DNA of 64,000 nucleotides from Candidatus Poribacteria bacterium (lineage in GTDB: Bacteria; Poribacteria; WGA-4E; UBA9662), in contig JASMLX010000004.1 in NCBI GenBank assembly GCA_030748495.1, positions 32,912 through 96,911 of the forward strand, in the 5' to 3' direction. Position numbers and translations under genes: made by a program. The notes under the pieces are model-generated. The model saw nothing but the letters and a program-made list of their open reading frames with translations. It was not told where the DNA came from and searched no databases. Shown here piece by piece: positions 36,980-45,072 of the stretch. Every line of letters begins with the position of its first letter. Within the stretch, counting starts at the first letter, position 1.

Positions 36980-38003
36980 CTATCTCAGTGAGGTAGCAGT
37001 TAATCGTCACTTTGTTTGGCTTTGACTGCACCCCAAAGGCTTGACATTTTATGCTGAGAGGCGTGGACTGACAGGAAAGATATTGAGGAACTAGGCTACC
37101 TATCCGGCGCGGGGTGATGGTCAATTGGCGAATATTTCCACCATTCAGATTCATGCTATAGATTTCATCGTTTCCCGACCGGTTCGAGACGAAAATAATT
37201 TGCTGACCATGGGCTGACCAAACGGCATCCCGATCTGCACTCTGGTGATCAGTTAATTGACGTTATCCATCAAGTAGATATCGCTGTTGGCACCGGCTTT
37301 TCTCCCTTGGCCCTGTACACTGGCGGTAAAAAGAATCGGTTTCCCGTCGGGCGACCATTTGGGAGATTCAAACGAGGTCAGGTCCAGATTCTCAGTGATC
37401 AAACGCAGATTTTTCCCGTCCTGATTGATGGTGTAGATTCCACTACCTTTACCTTTTGCTCCCTTACCGATAAACCGCGAAGCAAAAACAATATGTCTGC
37501 CATCTGGTGACCAGTCGGGTGAAGTGGTCCCAATTAAGTTAGCATCGTTAGTAAGTCGACGAAGCTATTGCCACTAGTATCCATAATATAAATAGCGGTC
37601 ACTTCTTCGCCATCCTCGCCATTCCGAGCAGAGACAAAAGCGATCAGCCTACCGTCTGGTGACCATGAAGGGTCACGGTCATCAGCTGGATGATTAGTTG
37701 ACCAGATGCACTCATCAAATAGATATCACTAGCAGCAACAGCTTCTTTGTCCAAAATTCCACCTTGAGCGCGTGAACTTCTGGCCAAGACGATCTGCTGT
37801 TTATCGGGTGACCAGGATGGACTGCTATCCGCTCTTGGGCTATTGGTCAAATTGCGAGGATTATTCCCAGCCTCATCCATGATATAGACCTCTGAGTTCC
37901 AATCTCTATCAGATACGAATAGAATATCTGCACTGGTTACCAGAACAGAGATTAGAAATAACTAGGTGGAAAGAAAGCATTTTAAGGCCGTTTGCTTCGT
38001 CAT
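36980..38003 (-). pseudogene. Decayed TolB-like PD40 beta-propeller gene
   Basis: The minus strand from an ATG at 38003 encodes a signal peptide that is broken by TAG (after LKCFLST), then ADILFVSDRDWNSEVYIMDE, NLTNSPRADSSPSWSPDKQ and DIYLMSASGQ. After a frameshift it continues with WSPDGRLIAFVSARNGEDGE, TSPDWSPDGRHIVFASRF, SPKWSPDGKPILFTA and, after another shift, HGQQIIFVSNRSGNDEIYSM. These are PD40/WD40-like blades of the TolB type, which in this group are usually exported. Three or more frameshifts and a nonsense codon make the gene inactive. It lies between the MoxR row and the CotH gene, close to the 5' side of the MoxR promoter. Confidence 0.8.
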
Positions 38004-38013
38004 AATTGCCCTT

Positions 38014-39645
38014 CTATTTTTCTAAAAATTTCTTTATTTTTTCAGCCACTAGATTTAATTTTAACTCCTCTGCCCGATTTAGAATTTCCCGCTGAACCTT
38101 AGAGTTCAAAGTTTGAAATTTCTGGCTTTGGATAGCTTGGTGGACTTGCTGTTCAGAAGCGGTGCGAAAATAATTGATCCAGCCTTCGGCCTGCTGTTGT
38201 GTTATGTTTCTGTCACCCTTTTTCCCCTTACCTTTTAAGTCAGTACCATCACTTGGGCTCCGTTTTTTACCTTTGGCCAAAAGAGACTTTGGAGGTGCCA
38301 TCCAAATAGGCATACCGTTAGTAATTTCATTGTTAATTTCTTCTCGTCTATAGCGGATAAAATCACCGATACTCCTTCTGCTTCCCTTTGCCAGATCTTT
38401 GTTCGCACCAAATTCCTTGCCTTTACTTAGTTTTTCCCCTTGGCTGAAATCCTTACCTTTGATTCTCTTCTTATTTTTGCCGAATGTTTTACCTTGGGTC
38501 ACTATTTTCTGATCTGAAATCGTGTAAGGTTGGAGCAAGGCTTCCAGCCGCTCGATTTCAGCCAGTAGATCATCTTCCTGCCAATGTTTGGTCAGAATTT
38601 CTCTTAAGGTTCTCTCATAACGTTGGCGGCAGGCTTCAATTTGGTAGAGTCGATAGGCGATTAAACCTTGCGTTTTTACTGAAATAGGGGGCGGTTCATC
38701 ATATTGACGTTTACCGTGGAATCGGCTAAATCCATGGTCAGCCCCCCAAGGGATAAAGTGGAATTTACCTGTCTCTGGGTTAAGATAAAAGAAGAAGTTA
38801 TTTTCGTTACCTGAGTATCCGTCCCAAAGCCCCAGCAATCCCTCCATTACCCAAAAGGTATAAAAAGAGTCCAGATCAACTAACTGGCCGATAGCCTCTT
38901 CTATATTTTTATCTTCCCCCTCTAAGACTTCGATCAGTTGCTGAATTTTCTGGCGACCGACTTCATCTGAACCGAGTTTGTGTTCGAAACCGTTAACCCA
39001 ACCCGGTCGGAAATCAATCAATGTGCCTTCGTATAAGGCGCCATTATCATTACCGAAGGCTCGCTTCAAAAATGGCTTGTGTACCCTTTCCACGTGAGAA
39101 TAGATGCCTAAATTTTGGCCGTTAACTGCCACTTGTGCATAAGCGCAACGAGGTGCAGGTAAACCAACAGCGTTGAACAAGGTGTAGCTCATAAATTGGC
39201 TCATTAAACTATTATCTTGTTGGTTATTATTGAAGGTCAAATTAGTTATACCGTCAATTTCACCTTTTTGATTCAGATAGTTGAGTTTGACTTTCAGTGA
39301 AGGCCTAGTGCGACTTAAGGAGCCTAGAAAACCTTTCTTGCGGATACCAACCCGAGGCAAAATAACACCATCTATGGTGACCTCAGCCTCTACATAGGTA
39401 AAAGGATTTTCTAGCGGACTGTCTTTTCGCTTTGGGTCCGAAATTGTATTGAAATCCCGCCCTTGAGAGCAAATGGTAGCCCAATCCTCTAGATTGACCG
39501 TAATCTGTACATCTAATACACGATTAATTGAGAAGATTTGATCCGCCGTCAGTGTCTGAGCTGAAACTATATTTAGGGTCATTAAAAGACCAACTAATGC
39601 CATTAGTTCAATATTCAATTTGAATCGATTAAATTTAAATTCCAT
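38014..39645 (-). CDS. Exported CotH-domain protein
   Basis: A 543-residue protein with a signal peptide (LMALVGLLMTLNIVSAQT). The CotH domain (about 30-385) closely follows that of the ankyrin-CotH protein at 17.9 kb: VGIRKKGFLGSLSRTRPSL, NLTFNNNQQDNSLMSQF, YSHVERVHKP and FHFIPWGADHGF, again with Gly in place of the first Asp of PWDxD. A Lys/Gly-rich low-complexity linker with repeated GK-F-x-KG units comes next (about 380-425), then RRSIGDFIRYRREEINNEI and NGMPIWMAPP, also shared with the ankyrin paralogue. It is the third gene after the broken sigma gene and the FecR gene and is probably the target gene of that regulatory pair. Confidence 0.87.
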   Translation of the reverse strand: MEFKFNRFKLNIELMALVGLLMTLNIVSAQTLTADQIFSINRVLDVQITVNLEDWATICSQGRDFNTISDPKRKDSPLENPFTYVEAEVTIDGVILPRVGIRKKGFLGSLSRTRPSLKVKLNYLNQKGEIDGITNLTFNNNQQDNSLMSQFMSYTLFNAVGLPAPRCAYAQVAVNGQNLGIYSHVERVHKPFLKRAFGNDNGALYEGTLIDFRPGWVNGFEHKLGSDEVGRQKIQQLIEVLEGEDKNIEEAIGQLVDLDSFYTFWVMEGLLGLWDGYSGNENNFFFYLNPETGKFHFIPWGADHGFSRFHGKRQYDEPPPISVKTQGLIAYRLYQIEACRQRYERTLREILTKHWQEDDLLAEIERLEALLQPYTISDQKIVTQGKTFGKNKKRIKGKDFSQGEKLSKGKEFGANKDLAKGSRRSIGDFIRYRREEINNEITNGMPIWMAPPKSLLAKGKKRSPSDGTDLKGKGKKGDRNITQQQAEGWINYFRTASEQQVHQAIQSQKFQTLNSKVQREILNRAEELKLNLVAEKIKKFLEK

Positions 39646-39675
39646 TTCTATACATCCTTAATGATTTCAGATCAC

Positions 39676-41022
39676 CTATTTCTCGGCTGGTATCAGCTCA
39701 AGACTACTAACGTTGAATTTGACTTGGTCACTGCTACGACACCACCAGTCGGAAATTCTCAAGCCTATTAATGTGTGGGATGTTTTCCCTGCATGCACTT
39801 TGAAATCCGCTAAAGTAAGTTCAATGTCCAGATTCTCCCTCTCTTTTTCAACGGATGCAAATCGATGCTCAGCTGTGTACTTAGCAACAAATCCACCTTT
39901 AAGATCGCGAAGCGATATTCCAAACTCCAGATTAGTATCAGACTCAATCCAGCCTCGCAGGCGAAACTTTGCGTCCGGAGTCAACACCACCGGTAAAGAA
40001 GAACCATATTTCGAAATATGCCCCGTCACAATTAAAAATGGCCTTGCTTTTTGGGACCCATCCTTCTTATGGGGAGATTTCTTCTTATGAAGGTATTTCT
40101 TCTTATGAGGGTATGGCAGAAAGGGTTTGGCCCATACCGCTTCATTAGGCAAATTGCTCTTCCACCAGTTAACCGGCTCCAGTCTAGGCGGGGCAACTAA
40201 TGCGGTTTCGTCATTGATAGATGCAATGACTTGGTGTTCAGCGGGCACCTCCGTAATACTTCCATCCACCAATCTGGTCATACGAACTTGGCCTTCGCTC
40301 ACTCGCAAAATTGTGGTACTCGGCTTAGTGTCCAGGCTCAACTGAGTACTCAGAACCTCTATCTTAGCCGTGGGTGTATCAATCAGCATCGGCTTTCCCT
40401 TAGGTTGAGGTGCCACATCTGCTGACAGACTTCCTTCTCGCAGGTATAACCCTTTTTGTTCTTTTTCTGAAATCGTTAGCACTGACTGGCCGGAAATCGT
40501 AACAATTGAACCATCAACAAATTTTAGTGTCGCCCAGGAATTAGCCGTCAGTGTCTCTAGTGTGCCGGCCCCCAATCGGCTGCCGACTTCAATCTCGTCA
40601 AACACTTGCCCGTCGTCTCCAGTCCATCGTAACCAACCACTGGATCCTGTCAGTTGCCCAATCGTGACTTGGCTCTGCTGAGCTAGAAAAAAAATATTTA
40701 CGATCATTGTGATCAGTGCTGCAGTGGCGATGATCCAAGGCCATCGCTCCCAGACATTATCAGATCTGTCCCTAAGACTGAGATTTTGGCCAGGATTGCT
40801 CTTCTGATCTGGCAGTACCTCCATTTCTAAGGCTAGGTTATGATTGTCTTCTGTTCGCTGCATGTCGGCGATGGTGACTGCCTGCTCAGCCACCTGCCGA
40901 AGAAAAGCCCGGGCTTCCGGGTCGCGACCAAGCAGATCGTTGACCTCGGCTTCTTCTACTGGACTCAGGTTGCCATCCAGATACCGTAACAAGAGTTCAT
41001 AGTGCAATTCTGTCTGTTCCAT
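39676..41022 (-). CDS. FecR-domain anti-sigma/regulator protein
   Basis: A 448-residue single-pass membrane protein. The cytosolic N-terminus (LLRYLDGNLSPVEEAEVNDL) fits the short anti-sigma-like domain of planctomycete FecR proteins. A transmembrane helix (WPWIIATAALITMIVNIFF) lies near residue 95-113, then a periplasmic FecR domain (SWATLKFVDGSIVTISG, GLYLREGSLSADVAPQPKG, TAKIEVLSTQLSLD). A basic His/Lys linker from 40064-40117 and a C-terminal beta domain follow. Such proteins hold or release the cognate ECF sigma factor in response to an outside signal. The gene starts 4 bp after the sigma frame ends. Because that sigma gene is broken, the regulator may now be uncoupled. Confidence 0.85.
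   Translation of the reverse strand: MEQTELHYELLLRYLDGNLSPVEEAEVNDLLGRDPEARAFLRQVAEQAVTIADMQRTEDNHNLALEMEVLPDQKSNPGQNLSLRDRSDNVWERWPWIIATAALITMIVNIFFLAQQSQVTIGQLTGSSGWLRWTGDDGQVFDEIEVGSRLGAGTLETLTANSWATLKFVDGSIVTISGQSVLTISEKEQKGLYLREGSLSADVAPQPKGKPMLIDTPTAKIEVLSTQLSLDTKPSTTILRVSEGQVRMTRLVDGSITEVPAEHQVIASINDETALVAPPRLEPVNWWKSNLPNEAVWAKPFLPYPHKKKYLHKKKSPHKKDGSQKARPFLIVTGHISKYGSSLPVVLTPDAKFRLRGWIESDTNLEFGISLRDLKGGFVAKYTAEHRFASVEKERENLDIELTLADFKVHAGKTSHTLIGLRISDWWCRSSDQVKFNVSSLELIPAEK
40064..40117 (-). repeat. Three 18-bp tandem repeats inside the FecR gene
   Basis: Three units (40064-40081, 40082-40099, 40100-40117) begin TTCTTATG on the plus strand and encode His-Lys-Lys-rich hexapeptides (HKKKYL, HKKKSP, HKKDGS) in the linker between the FecR and C-terminal domains. 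Unit copy number could vary in frame between strains. Confidence 0.8.
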
Positions 41023-41025
41023 GCT

Positions 41026-41563
41026 TTAACCCCCTTTTAATTCATTTAACCGAATTTCAATACAGACCTTCAGGTCTTGGTGTAGACGAGATAAACACTT
41101 ATAAACGGTATTAAGCCGGATACCGACCTGTTTGGCCACTTCGCCACAGCTATTATTTCCAAAGTATCGTGATCGCAATAACTGAGAAGACTCCTCTGAC
41201 AGATTTTCGATACAGCCTCGCAAGGCATCCAACCATTCTTCACCGTAGTTAGGAGTTTCGCTCAACCATTCTTGCTCCAACAATTCCAGAACCTTGGAAT
41301 CCAAACCGACTGATTCCTTGCCATGCTACCGTAACCAGTCAATTCCTTCTCTGCGAGCGGTAATAAAAGCCCAAGACAACAGGGCTCCTCTGCTTGGAAA
41401 GTGATCTCTTTTTTGTCATAACTTTAAGAATCACGTTTTGAAAGCTGTCCTCAGCAATCTGTGTGTCACAGACCACTACCCAGGCCGCGGCTTGAATGCG
41501 ACCACGCGATTGCATCAATATCTTTAGAACGTTTTGGTCTGAAATTGTCATCGAATGTTTCAC
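41026..41563 (-). pseudogene. Broken ECF sigma factor gene
   Basis: A 5' frame (41563 to about 41400) encodes sigma region 2-like TISDQNVLKILMQSRGRIQ and IAEDSFQNVILKVM. The 3' frame (41304 to 41026) encodes a clear sigma region 4: CIENLSEESSQLLRSRYFGN, VAKQVGIRLNTVYKCLSRLH. Between them the frame changes, and the region EGIDWLR is followed by TAG where related proteins have Tyr, before HGKES leads into the second frame. So there is at least one frameshift and one nonsense codon. The organisation is of the Rhodopirellula/Verrucomicrobium ECF group. Its partners FecR and CotH follow immediately and look intact. The stop is TAG, not TGA, so selenocysteine does not explain it. Confidence 0.8.
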
Positions 41564-42153
41564 TTAATGATTTCGAACTCAAAAGTATAACGGTTAACCA
41601 TCCAAATCCTGACATTTTTTGCAAAAATTATTTCTGCTTGAAAATACTCTCTTATGTTCCCCTATTCGTTTCTTGCTAGTAGGCTGATTGTTTTTCTGCA
41701 TCTTCTAAGCTTATTTAACATGTCCCATTTGGATATTTGAGGTACTTTATGGAAGTTTAATCGGCACAAAAAATCTAAAGACCTATCGCCCATCTGGAAG
41801 AGTCTAAACAGGAGATCAAGTCAGTCAAAAAACAGTTGGAATCGGTGGAGTACCGAATGGATAAACTAGTAGACGCTTTAGTTGATAGATTGCTGCCAAC
41901 TGAACGCATTCAAAGGAAGTATGGGGAAGAAGAAATCAAGAAGAGGCCACGAAACTCAATAAGATGGGAAGGCAAAGAAAGAAGCATTGCAAGTACTGAC
42001 AGAAAAAATTACGGCTTATCCTAAGAGAAAATGGAAGTTAGATTTAGAGTTAGGGAAAGGGTTGAGGAAACCTATGGGGACAATTAGTTAAGGGATTACC
42101 CCCTCGTGCTGGTATTGTATGATTATATCCATACTTGGCAGTATTACCCGCCT
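41564..42153 (+). other. Remnant of a coiled-coil (recombinase-like) gene and spacer
   Basis: Around 41790-42090 the plus strand reads HLEESKQEIKSVKKQLESVE, then YRMDKLVDALVDRLLPTE, then after a frame change EALQVLTEKITAYPKRKWKL and a stop. It is a charged coiled coil with a central break and could be the C-terminal end of a large serine recombinase or a similar mobile gene, but the catalytic part is absent. The rest of the stretch, between it and the sigma gene promoter, shows nothing recognisable. Confidence 0.35.
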
Positions 42154-42741
42154 TCAAACTTCAGGTAATTTAGCAATAGCTTCTTTAAGCTCGCTTGGTT
42201 TAAATCCAAATGGGCCCTCTCCTCCCACATAAGCTATCTTCCCTATTTTGTCAATAAGATAGAGTCGTTCAGGCCAAGCCGCGTATGCTGTCATCACTGG
42301 ATCATGCATCTCATCCACATAGGTACGTATTCCGTACTTCATGGCTTGTTCACACTCACCAGCAACTTGACGACGCTGTTCGATAGTCTGAGGGTCGAGA
42401 ATTCGATTTGGACTATTGATATCCCAGCCATCTATTGGATGAGCCTCGCGAATATAAATAACTAAAAATTCAACCTGCTGATGGAACTGTTGATACAGTT
42501 GTTGCAGACTGACCGACTGATCGACAACTGGTGGTCAGCTAAAACTGCCGAAAACCAAGGCTACGGGTTTATGATTACGGAAACTAGACAATGAAGCGGG
42601 ATTCTCGCCTTCAAGATCTAATAATTGGAAATCTGGAGCTGTTTGGCCAATTTTAGGTGTTGAAACTCGATGCCCTTTTTGCCAAGCTATAGCTTGTTCA
42701 TAATTTTGAAAGGTAAGATTATTAGATGGATTGTTGCTCAT
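42154..42741 (-). CDS. Deiodinase-like thioredoxin-fold selenoprotein (in-frame TGA = Sec)
   Basis: The ATG at 42741 has AGGAG 8 nt upstream; two in-frame ATGs lie further 5'. Reading through a TGA at 42535-42537 gives one 195-residue protein with no other interruption. N-terminal APDFQLLDLEGENPASL and PVALVFGSFS lead to Sec then PP, and after the TGA come QQVEFLVIYIREAHPIDGW, NRILDPQTIEQRRQVAGECE, KYGIRTYVDEMHDPVMTAYA, AWPERLYLIDKIGKIAYVGG and GPFGFKPSELKEAI. The order and motifs are those of the iodothyronine-deiodinase family, whose F-G-S-x-T/S-Sec-P-P site uses Sec in vertebrates and often Cys in bacteria. A SECIS-like hairpin follows. The reaction in bacteria is unknown; a redox or dehalogenation role is inferred. 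A TGC-to-TGA mutation in a Cys form cannot be excluded. Confidence 0.8.
42496..42530 (-). promoter_or_regulatory. SECIS-like hairpin after the TGA codon
   Basis: On the mRNA, CAGUUGU (42524-42530) pairs perfectly with ACAACUG (42496-42502), enclosing an internal loop (CGAU / CA), a 3-bp upper stem (CAG/CUG) and a 9-nt apical loop UCGGUCAGU. Four nucleotides separate the UGA from the stem and 18 nt separate it from the apical loop, within the 16-37 nt range used for bacterial SECIS elements. GGUC in the loop equals the E. coli fdhF loop core. Folding energy was not computed. Confidence 0.6.
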
Positions 42742-42878
42742 AGACATCGCTCCTTTATTTGTCATTAAAAAGACAGAGCTTTTTATAAAAATAAAATACC
42801 GGCAAGAAGATCAGGAACTTCTCGACGCAGAGATATGGTACCTGGTTTTGCAATTTAATGGGTTTGTTCGCGATTTTC

Positions 42879-42887
42879 ATTATATCA
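42879..42887 (-). promoter_or_regulatory. Extended -10 promoter for the deiodinase-like gene
   Basis: TGATATAAT on the minus strand is a perfect TGn-extended -10 element (TATAAT at 42879-42884). No good -35 lies 17 bp upstream, as is usual for extended -10 promoters. Leader of about 130 nt to the ATG at 42741. Confidence 0.45.
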
Positions 42888-42955
42888 AAAAAGAATTTTA
42901 CAGGCTAGATTGACAGGTCAAACAGAAAAGAAAGAGACTAGTCGTCTGTTAATAT

Positions 42956-44404
42956 TCAGGCCAACCAGATGATGGTAGACACCAAGTTGAGCATAGACCT
43001 AAAGTTACGATCCAGCTTTTCATCGCGCCTGACAATATGGCCAACCTGTTTGATTTGATTGCAGAAACCCTCCACTAGGTTAGGGGCTTTGTACCAGTGA
43101 TCATTAGACTCTGGCTGTTGGTTGCGATTACTGCCCACTGGCCTAACCAGCATCGCTCCCATGTCTGGGATCATTTGGATCAAATCATTAGAAGCCATTT
43201 CAAAACGGCCTCGATGTAATGAGGATGCAAGCAAGGTGAAAGAACGCTTTCTAGATCTGAATTTCTCTTTCCCAACCAACAACCTATCATCGCCAGTTTG
43301 GCCGCCATCAAAAGTCGGCTCAACCTTCCATCGACGCCTGTCAGACCGAAATTTGCCACCATCTTCATCTTTCTTGGTCTGCTTGTTTTTACGCTACCGA
43401 CAGTTTCAACCGCCTTTGGCCAAGCGAATCACTATCGTACCCCTTATCCGCTATGATGCGGACAGGATTTTGCCGCGGCCGACCACCACCTTTTCTCGGC
43501 CCCGCAATCTTCTCAATCGTGGCTTCCAGTAGTTTTATTTCACTCGCCGAGGCTGAATCCAGATGGGCACCGATAGGGACTGCCTGGCCATCGACCACCA
43601 CCATCCACCCTTCCCGCCTTTGCTCTTTCCAAGGCCTGGGCCCCTTTTTTTGCCCAAGCCAAACTGCCTTCGGCCAAGGTTTCTTCCTAATCTAACTGGC
43701 CTTGTTGGTCCAGTTCGGACAGGAACTTAGGCCATCATTTGGAGCCAAACACCTTGCTCTTCCCATGGCTGTAATCTTGGCCGGCAAGTGCTAGCTGATC
43801 GGTAACATCGGCCATCAAAAGTTCCTTTTTAGACCCAGCTAAAACTAGACCTGACTCCTTGAGATGGGCAAGTTTAAATTGTCTTTAGTTTTGAAATAGC
43901 TTTTAGCCTCATATGCCTTGTCGGCAATCACCATCTCAGGATTCAAGCCCTGGATGATATTGGAATCTTGACCGGCGGTCAAAATAGAACCTAATGGATT
44001 GCCTAGCCCATCAACGGCTAAATCAATCCTGGTGGTCAATCCACCGGGTGACCGACCGATGGCCGGAGACTCTTCTTTTTTCCACCTGCGCCAGGCTGAT
44101 CAACTGGAATGATTGTGCTATGGAGGAGAAGTTGTTGCAGATCAATATCATCGGAGACCTGTTCCAGCCAAGGTTTCCAAACCCCTTTTTGGCCTCAACC
44201 AGAGTAGCGCCTGTAGACACGGTGCCAGTTGCCAAAGGCAGGAAGCAGGTCGGGCCAAGGTGACCCAGTCGGTGCAATCCACCACACAGTTTCAATCAAC
44301 AATCGGCTGTCCCGGCCGGTCTGGCCAGGATTCCCCTTCTGGCCTGGCAGAAGATCTTTGATACCTTGCCACTGGTGGTTTGGCAATAGTTTTCTGTTGA
44401 TATG
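42956..44404 (-). mobile_element. IS5-type (IS427-like) element, interrupted and frameshifted
   Basis: The transposase runs from about 44404 to 42956 on the minus strand. N-terminus: HQWQGIKDLLPGQKGNPGQT, WWIAPTGSPWPDLLPAFGNW, RVYRRYSG. Middle: ILLHS-like STIIPVDQ (an expected DD-region), then TRIDLAVDGLGNPLGSILTA, GLNPEMVIADKAYEA. Here a second IS is inserted. On its far side the protein resumes exactly as NDLIQMIPDMGA, GSNRNQQPESN, LVEGFCNQIKQ and EKLDRNFRSMLNLVSTIIWL. Removing 43189-43905 restores the canonical IS5 order. At least two other frameshifts lie before the inner element, so it is inactive. The outer ends were not fixed with certainty. Confidence 0.8.
43189..43905 (-). mobile_element. 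Inner IS5-family element nested in the outer IS
   Basis: Ends are imperfect inverted repeats: TAGAAGCCATTTCAAAAC (43189-43206) and GTTTTGAAATAGCTTTTA (43888-43905), with TTA at both borders as a likely target duplication. Coding remnants: EGSLAWAKKGAQALERAKAG, then in another frame WMVVVDGQAVPIGAHLD, SEIKLLEATIEKIAGPRKG, PVRIIADKGYDSDSL, then KVEPTF-like text and FFHLACILITSRPF at the end, an IS5-type DDE transposase. The first 60 or so residues are not seen and several frameshifts exist, so it is a deleted, non-autonomous copy. Its 43189-43286 end recurs at 63905-64000. Confidence 0.75.
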
Positions 44405-45072
44405 GTCTGTCCTCCAATGGCCATAGAATACACTAACGATAAATCAATATTAATAGGCCCTAGTGGATATTCCAATCGTGGGACGCACTTTTTTAGCATA
44501 ATCCTCTTGTTTATTTGACTTTTCTGTACGTTCCTATTCTTTACAGTCAAAGCCAGTGAATCCGCCCTAATATGTGGATTTGGAAGCGCGTTATCAGATT
44601 GGATACAAGCTCGAATGCTAAGCGTTTCTCACCAGTTTTACAACTGGTTCCCCACGTCTTGTCCATTTTTGTCCTGACAGGATTAGGACATGCCAAAGTC
44701 GCACAAGCACTAGCCGTGCCTTACCGGCGAGAGTAGTGGTGGCCGACACTCAGACGAATCGGCACCATAACCGGGGACGCAATTCAACTACGAGGTCTAA
44801 TGGCTTCCGGTTTGGACTAAATATTTAGTCAAGAAAAGATCTTTTAATTGTGTTGGGTGACGGATAAGTCTAAAGAATAAGGACAGTAACTGGCTACAAA
44901 ATTGTGTGTAGGTTGACTAAAGGCCAAATAGGTTTCAGCTGGTCACTTTTTGGTAAGAATGGGATAGTTCTGCTACCTAAGGTCGATGGCATATACATTC
45001 GCAACCGGCGGAAGTACAAGTTAATAACTCAAGTCGGCGTCTCCCGCCAGTTGCGGTTTGAACGAACTAAAT
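44405..45072. other. Intergenic stretch with a faint coding relic
   Basis: No intact gene. Around 44620-44720 the plus strand reads VLQLVPHVLSIFVLTGLGHA and KVAQALAVPYRRE, followed by a stop and further coding-like text. This could be a fragment of a mobile or membrane gene but was not identified. Nothing else stands out before the XRE-TPR gene stop at 45073. Confidence 0.3.

Noticed and set aside
40064..40117. CRISPR-like array
   Set aside because: Units are 18 bp with no spacers and lie in a coding frame; they are simple tandem repeats.
41300..41345. In-frame TAG in the sigma gene as pyrrolysine or a recoding site
   Set aside because: The TAG replaces a Tyr in a non-catalytic place, the same gene also has a frameshift, and no Pyl genes are seen.
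42154..42741. Two adjacent broken genes or a frameshift at 42535
   Set aside because: The frame does not change across the TGA; all family motifs before and after it lie in one frame, and the TGA is at the catalytic Sec position with a suitable hairpin behind it.
43230..43250. Shared TAG in the two inner IS copies as a programmed recoding signal
   Set aside because: Both copies are otherwise frameshifted and probably descend from one already broken element.
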